NCBI GenBank assembly: GCA_900544225.1 | Contig: UQUD01000012.1 | Span: 1 to 28,230 of the forward strand | DNA: 28,230 nucleotides | From: an uncultured Collinsella sp. | Lineage (GTDB): Bacteria; Actinomycetota; Coriobacteriia; Coriobacteriales; Coriobacteriaceae | Direction: 5' to 3' | Part shown: in pieces, positions 24,069 through 28,230 of the stretch | Numbering within the stretch: position 1 is the stretch's first letter | Layout of the letters: every line of letters begins with the position of its first letter | Notes under the pieces: generated by a model | What the model was told of the DNA's origin: nothing | The model's input: the letters and a program-made list of their open reading frames with translations, nothing else | Database searches by the model: none | Translations under genes and position numbers: made by a program

Positions 24069-25151
24069 TTAGTCCTCTCGAACGGTCTCCAACAGATAAT
24101 CGCGCATGTACGGAATTGCAAACGAAACACAGCCATAGCCCGCGGGCTCAATCAACCCCGCATCGATCAGACGCTTGCGATATGACCCAACTTTGTTCGC
24201 CGACAAACCCATCTTCTTGGCGATATCGCCGTTGGCGATATCGACGCCCTCGCATTGAGCCATCGCCGCGAGATACTGAAACTGCCGTTCCGACACCCTG
24301 CGCAGCGCTGGGGCAATCACCATAGCATTAAAGCTATCAAGAGCCGCCTGGATACCCTTACGAGCCGCCTCTTCGCTCACGCTCTCCGCCCCACTGCGCG
24401 CAGCAACCTGCCAAGCGTAATATCCGACCAGCTGGACCATAAAGGGATAGCCTGCCGAAGCTTTTGTTAATAGCTCAGCGGCACCTTTGTCGAGCTCCTT
24501 GCCCGCTCGTCTCATCGTATCCTCAAACGATCCGCCAACTTCAAAATCGGAAAGCCGAGTAAGTTCAACATGTTTGGCTCGCTGAAGGAACGTCAACGTA
24601 TCATCCACCACCACGCCATCTACCGATGTCGGCAGCCCGGCGAAAGCGAAAGCGACATTCGCTCCTTGGCGGATCAAGAGCTGCATCTCATTGCCTAGCT
24701 CGCGCATTTCCTCAGTTGAGGCATCCTGGATCTCGTCGAGCGTAATGAGCAGACCACCGCGCTTCGCAGCATCGTACATCGCCTCGCCCAGATGAGAGGC
24801 CGACTTCGACATCTCCATGGAGCCAAGGCTGACCCCTAAAATCGATGGGGAAATCGAGATTGATTCAAGACGAACGTTTCGCTGCAGAGCCTCGAGGATT
24901 CTATTGCAAAAACCAGCATTGGAGGCAACGTCAACGACCTCGAATCCTTTTTTGCGTGCAAGGTCACCCAATGCATTAAGGAGCACCGTTTTACCTGTGC
25001 CTCGGACGCCCGAGATGCGCATGAGTCGATCGGGGGCACCAGGACCATTCTCAAGAGCCTCGGCAAAGTCATCCAAAACAGTGTCCCGTCCGATAAGCTC
25101 AGGCGGATTCATGCCCGCCGTTGGCTTAAAGGGGTTAACAGCTTTCGTCAT
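24069..25151 (-). CDS. AAA-type ATPase with C-terminal winged helix
   Basis: About 360 residues. The N-terminal part has FIxR-like NPFKPTAGMNPPELIGRD, Walker A GVRGTGKTVLLNAL (48-61) and Walker B LLITLDEIQDA (134-144, D139/E140), followed by a sensor-like FAFAGLP. The C-terminal 60 residues (about 300-355) form a winged helix: NGDIAKKMGLSANKVGSYRKRLIDAGLI. This is the Orc1/Cdc6-like or archaeal-type ATPase architecture of COG1672-like proteins common in gut Actinobacteria; the function of these proteins is not settled. I chose the ATG at 25151 for the GAGGAGGG just upstream. Six TTTARCA repeats lie immediately before the ribosome binding site, which suggests autoregulation by the winged helix (inference). 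Confidence 0.8.
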   Translation of the reverse strand: MTKAVNPFKPTAGMNPPELIGRDTVLDDFAEALENGPGAPDRLMRISGVRGTGKTVLLNALGDLARKKGFEVVDVASNAGFCNRILEALQRNVRLESISISPSILGVSLGSMEMSKSASHLGEAMYDAAKRGGLLITLDEIQDASTEEMRELGNEMQLLIRQGANVAFAFAGLPTSVDGVVVDDTLTFLQRAKHVELTRLSDFEVGGSFEDTMRRAGKELDKGAAELLTKASAGYPFMVQLVGYYAWQVAARSGAESVSEEAARKGIQAALDSFNAMVIAPALRRVSERQFQYLAAMAQCEGVDIANGDIAKKMGLSANKVGSYRKRLIDAGLIEPAGYGCVSFAIPYMRDYLLETVRED

Positions 25152-25170
25152 TCTGCCCTCCTCTGCTAGT

Positions 25171-25224
25171 TTTAACAACTTTAACAAAGTTTAGCAACTT
25201 TAGCAGAGTTTAACAGTTTTAGCA
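25171..25224. repeat. Six regularly spaced TTTARCA repeats upstream of the ATPase
   Basis: Copies of TTTAACA or TTTAGCA start at 25171, 25180, 25190, 25199, 25209 and 25218 (plus strand), so spacing alternates 9 and 10 bases, about 19 bases per pair. The array ends 20 bases before the start codon region and would include the promoter of the ATPase. It is AT-rich in GC-rich surroundings. It resembles an iteron or multi-site operator. Confidence 0.8.
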
Positions 25225-25313
25225 GGCTCGGCGGCTTTATGCCTTACCAATCCTGCCGGGTCCTCCCGCCCGCGCCGATACAAATAGCGCGGTGCGGCCC
25301 CTCTATATCGCCC

Positions 25314-27755
25314 CTACCCCAGCGAGCGGTTGAGGGAGCCGAGCTCGTCGTTACCCATGGTGCGCCACATTTGGAAGATGCAACCGCGTGCCAGGAAAAA
25401 GAAACCGTTGTCGACCAGTTGCACAGCGGCATCCGCAAGCTGATTGGTCACCGCAGACACTGGCGGCAGCTCGAGTCCAGCCTTGCGGATGGCCTCGACC
25501 GCTTCCTCGAACGTCGGAGGCTCGCTGACACCCATCTCGTTCATAAGGCCCTGCATTTCTTCCAGCGCGCTGCTGCCCGACTCCTCTCCACGCGGCACCA
25601 AACGGTAACAAGCCAGCGCCAGGTCGAGCTGATCGCAATTCCAATAGGCAAACGCCAAGCGATAGAACAGGTAGCCGATTGCAGAACGATCGCTGGCAAT
25701 ACGTAGGCCGTGGCGCGCCACCTCGATAATCTCGTCAAAGCGCTCCAGACGCGCAAGCACGTTGATGAGCGCAAAGTGCGATTGCATGGACGAGCGCGCC
25801 AGATCGTAAAGATGGCGCACCTCGGGCAGCGCTCGTTCAAAGTCCTCTTGCTCGGCGTAAAAGCTGCAGATCTCGTGCTGGGCAAAGTACAGCGCATCGG
25901 GCGCACGAAGGATTCGCACCGAGCGGTCTTCTTCCAACACCGGTAGCACCATGCGCACCAGCTGGTTATCACAAAACTGCGTTTGAACCGGACCTGTCGC
26001 CAAAAGCTCGGCGACGGCGCACTTAGCCTCCAACTCCTCGACAAGACGGGAAAAGCCTTCAAAAGCACCTGTACGGTCGACTTTTGCCTGCTCGCGCAAT
26101 TCAACAACACGGGCCACGTATGGGTCGTCGTCCTCTTCCATGACCTCCAACTCGTCAGCCGTATCGGCAAGTAGCAGATCGCGCAGCGCCGGCGGCAGCG
26201 TGCGATGGTCATCACGCGGACGAGCATGAACCTCCGCAGGCTCAATCGTCTCCGGAGCGGTTGACTCATACGCCTCAAGCACACACTTGCACGGCATATC
26301 GTCCATGTCCATGCTCTCAAGATCCTTGGCGACAGACACGCTATCGGCCAGATAGGCCGCGCGCCCAAAGTAATACGTTGCGACAACGCGCTCGCCCTGC
26401 TCGCTGTCGGGAGCAGCAATCTGCACATAGCAGCGCGTGATGCAGGCGCCCGCGGCAAAACACGCTGCCGCAAGCGTGAGTGCCACGCGCGCATCGTGCT
26501 CCGCGGCCCAGATCGCACGCGTGTCCTCGTCCAGCTCGCGCCAGGCGTCATCTTGGGCGTCGTATTCACGTTGCGGCATAGCATCCACGACAGACCGCCC
26601 AAACCGAACGAGCATAATCCCCTCGGCAACGTTTGCCCGATAGGTATAGTCGAGCCGTGTGACCACGTTGAGCGCCTCAACGATTCGCGCAAAACGGGTG
26701 CGCACGTCCCACTCGCCGCCCGGCTGGCAAGCCACCGTACCCGGTTTGCCCCACGGGTTATCGCTCGAGGCCGTATCGAGCAGTCGGGGAACATCGTTGG
26801 TCGTCTTGGCGATATGCCACGAATCAAAGAGCGCGCAGCCCTCAAGGCTCGGCGAGGATGCCGCAGGGGCCAATCCAGCCCCGATGCGCTCAAGGATGCC
26901 GGAGAGGCGGTTGAGACGGCACTCGATGGCAAGCAGCATGTCAATCTCGTCCTGGTCCAACAGGCTACGATCAAAATTGAGATAGAAAATCTTTGAGCGA
27001 TCAATGCGAGCCAGGCTCATCTCGGACTTGGCAGCGATGGTGCGCAGGCGGGGCAAGTCAATTTCGCTCATAAGGGCGGCGGCATAGCGCTCGATACCGC
27101 TCGGATTCTCGGCGTGGTCAACGCGGTAAAGCAGCGTCTCGATAGCATCGGGGAGCGGTGCCGTGTTAAAGCCCAAAAACACCTCGACCGGCTCGGACAA
27201 CTTTACGAGCTTGATCTTGTCGACAACGTTTTGCATGTCCGCATCGAGACCGTCGACGCCCGCCGTGTTCACAATAGCGCTTTCGGAGTTGGCAAATATC
27301 ACGTAGCGCAAGAACATCGAGGCCATGAACTCACCGTAAGGAAGGGCGCGGGTCGAATTCCATGTCTCGTGGTCGGACTGCTCGCGCATGGGGCCTTCGG
27401 GAGAGCCGGCAGTTTGCGCACACGCGCGCATTGCACCGTTGGCTTTCCTTACCATAATCTCACCAATACTGGAATCCGACTCGTCAAGGACCAGTTCCAT
27501 GTCGGGATCGTTGGGCAGCGGAGCCTCGCTGACGGGGCGGTCCACCTTGTACACCTCACCCGAAACGCTTACGTAGCCCAAAAGCGACACATGACTTTTG
27601 CCAACGAACTCGACGACATAACAAGATTCATGCTGATCCTCGCCAAAGAGTTTCCAGACCACGCCATATGAGCGTCCCGCAGGCTGCTCGGGCATCGCCG
27701 GAAAGCGCTTCTTGGGATCGAGAAACCTGAGCTTGTATGTCGGACGCTCTGCCAC
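25314..27755 (-). CDS. Large protein of unknown function with TPR-like C-terminal helices
   Basis: 813 residues, no signal peptide or membrane segment. I do not recognise the N-terminal 550 residues, which seem to hold one or two globular domains (a beta-rich start YKLRFLDPKKRF and YGVVWKLFGEDQHESCYVVEFVGKSHVSLLGYV suggest an OB- or PH-like fold, guess only). From about 600 to 740 come helical pairs of TPR type: YFAQHEICSFYAEQEDFERALPEVRHLYDLA, FALINVLARLERFDEIIEVARHGL and GYLFYRLAFAYWNCDQLDLALACYRLV. The GTG start at 27755 has AGGGTGAT six bases upstream. It stands alone between the ATPase repeats and tRNA-Arg. A scaffold or adaptor role is possible but unsupported by neighbours. Confidence 0.75.
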   Translation of the reverse strand: MAERPTYKLRFLDPKKRFPAMPEQPAGRSYGVVWKLFGEDQHESCYVVEFVGKSHVSLLGYVSVSGEVYKVDRPVSEAPLPNDPDMELVLDESDSSIGEIMVRKANGAMRACAQTAGSPEGPMREQSDHETWNSTRALPYGEFMASMFLRYVIFANSESAIVNTAGVDGLDADMQNVVDKIKLVKLSEPVEVFLGFNTAPLPDAIETLLYRVDHAENPSGIERYAAALMSEIDLPRLRTIAAKSEMSLARIDRSKIFYLNFDRSLLDQDEIDMLLAIECRLNRLSGILERIGAGLAPAASSPSLEGCALFDSWHIAKTTNDVPRLLDTASSDNPWGKPGTVACQPGGEWDVRTRFARIVEALNVVTRLDYTYRANVAEGIMLVRFGRSVVDAMPQREYDAQDDAWRELDEDTRAIWAAEHDARVALTLAAACFAAGACITRCYVQIAAPDSEQGERVVATYYFGRAAYLADSVSVAKDLESMDMDDMPCKCVLEAYESTAPETIEPAEVHARPRDDHRTLPPALRDLLLADTADELEVMEEDDDPYVARVVELREQAKVDRTGAFEGFSRLVEELEAKCAVAELLATGPVQTQFCDNQLVRMVLPVLEEDRSVRILRAPDALYFAQHEICSFYAEQEDFERALPEVRHLYDLARSSMQSHFALINVLARLERFDEIIEVARHGLRIASDRSAIGYLFYRLAFAYWNCDQLDLALACYRLVPRGEESGSSALEEMQGLMNEMGVSEPPTFEEAVEAIRKAGLELPPVSAVTNQLADAAVQLVDNGFFFLARGCIFQMWRTMGNDELGSLNRSLG

Positions 27756-27901
27756 GAAAAATCACCCTGATCGGTCGTCTAGAGAAGGAGCGGTCGCGGA
27801 TAGGCCGCGATACCTACTCGGAATCTTACACGAGTCGATAAGAAATCGTCCGCTTCACGCCCGCGCCTCGACCGAGGTTCGAATCCATGCAGTGCTTACG
27901 T

Positions 27902-27931
27902 AAAAGAAAAGCCCCCGTTGCCGGGAGCTTT
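27902..27931 (-). terminator. Rho-independent terminator of tRNA-Arg, first copy
   Basis: On the minus strand AAAGCTCCCG pairs with CGGGGGCTTT around GCAA with one U-G pair, followed by TCTTTTA. It begins 10 bases after the tRNA 3' end. Confidence 0.88.
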
Positions 27932-27940
27932 AATCTCAAA

Positions 27941-28017
27941 TGGTGCGGCGTATAGGATTCGAACCTATGACGTTCTGATTCGTAGTCAGACCCTCTATCC
28001 AGCTGAGGTAACGCCGC
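27941..28017 (-). tRNA. tRNA-Arg(ACG)
   Basis: 77 bases with encoded CCA. Acceptor GCGGCGT pairs with ACGCCGC, discriminator A. The anticodon stem is TCTGA/TCAGA with loop CTACGAA and anticodon ACG, to be read as ICG after deamination. T arm GGTTCGAATCC. Confidence 0.97.
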
Positions 28018-28029
28018 GACTTGTTGATT

Positions 28030-28058
28030 ATTATGCACATGGACTGAATAAAGGTCAA
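28030..28058 (-). promoter_or_regulatory. Promoter of tRNA-Arg, first copy
   Basis: TTGACC (28053-28058) and CATAAT (28030-28035) with a 17-base spacer on the minus strand, 13 bases before the tRNA 5' end. The upstream region is AT-rich with A/T tracts, as an UP element would be. Confidence 0.85.
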
Positions 28059-28134
28059 GCGTTTTTCAAAAAAAGTTATTGAATTTGATTTTTACTCATT
28101 TTGACCACTTGATGCGATCTTCGACGCATCGCGA

Positions 28135-28165
28135 TATAAGAAAAGCCTCCGTTACCGGAGGCTTT
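28135..28165 (-). terminator. Rho-independent terminator of tRNA-Arg, second copy
   Basis: AAAGCCTCCG (28142-28151) and CGGAGGCTTT (28156-28165) form a perfect 10-bp stem with a 4-base loop; on the minus strand TCTTATATC follows. It starts about 10 bases after the 3' end of the second tRNA. Confidence 0.88.
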
Positions 28166-28175
28166 AAAATTCAAT

Positions 28176-28230
28176 TGGTGCGGCGTATAGGATTCGAACC
28201 TATGACGTTCTGATTCGTAGTCAGACCCTC
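28176..28230 (-). tRNA. tRNA-Arg(ACG), second copy, cut by the window edge
   Basis: The 3' 55 bases are identical to the first tRNA-Arg copy, including anticodon, T arm and encoded CCA. The remaining 22 or so bases of the 5' part lie beyond 28230. Each copy has its own terminator, so they are separately transcribed. Confidence 0.95.

Noticed and set aside
23954..24151. Small minus-strand open frame of 65 codons across the 19-bp inverted repeat
   Set aside because: No ribosome binding site, overlaps the ATPase 3' end in another frame, and has no plausible protein character.
25267..25295. GC-rich hairpin after the 813-residue protein gene
   Set aside because: The stem is only 6 bp with an 11-base loop and no U-run; not enough to call a terminator.
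27876..27886. T-arm-like GGTTCGAATCC on the plus strand, possible tRNA or att remnant
   Set aside because: The T stem is not maintained beyond two pairs, no acceptor or anticodon arm can be placed around it, and the neighbouring terminator belongs to the minus-strand tRNA-Arg.

Overview
The window looks like a gut Coriobacteriia chromosome, most likely Collinsella or a close relative. This is inferred from moderately high GC with GC-rich third positions, actinobacterial-type two-component and Pst proteins, tRNA genes that encode their own CCA, and the mix of VanRS-like, PhoBR-like and YhgE/Pip-like genes. No rRNA, CRISPR array, transposase or integrase is visible. Almost every gene is on the minus strand. 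The one clear exception is a D-Ala-D-Ala carboxypeptidase at 20940-22280.

Layout in order of coordinates. (1) 1-5000: the 5' part of hisS (cut by the window edge), an OFA-like MFS transporter, an M20 amidohydrolase and an EamA/DMT transporter, separated by strong hairpins. (2) 5002-5274: a gene-free stretch that folds into an elaborate structure on the minus strand and ends in an intrinsic terminator ahead of the EamA gene. It is a candidate riboswitch-like leader or noncoding RNA and is the most interesting item here. (3) 5274-10280: two translationally coupled YhgE/Pip-type membrane proteins. (4) 10419-12672: htpG (Hsp90) with large downstream palindromes and a leader that holds an intrinsic terminator whose U-run could also pair with the ribosome binding site. 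(5) 12783-15387: a GNAT acetyltransferase and a capsule-control module (Wzz-type activator, BY-kinase, PHP phosphatase). (6) 15583-18679: pstB followed by a PhoB-like regulator and a PhoR-like kinase, without the other pst genes. (7) 18783-22280: a VanS/VanR-like pair divergent from a secreted S11 D,D-carboxypeptidase, a cell-wall stress module without vanHAX. (8) 22441-25224: an accessory-looking stretch with a TM2-domain protein, tRNA-Ser(GCT), a perfect 19-bp inverted repeat, an ATPase with a C-terminal winged helix, and six regularly spaced TTTARCA repeats in front of that ATPase. (9) 25314-28230: a large protein of unknown function with TPR-like helices, and two tRNA-Arg(ACG) genes in tandem, the second cut by the right edge.

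Working together: wall and envelope themes dominate (VanRS-like control with a carboxypeptidase, a capsule tyrosine-phosphorylation cycle, YhgE envelope proteins), beside phosphate sensing (PstB-PhoB-PhoR) and chaperone control. Several long intergenic hairpins (1019-1078, 2452-2557, 5133-5233, 10456-10525, 23965-24019) are unexplained. Where G-U wobbles or T-runs indicate a strand, this is stated for each one.
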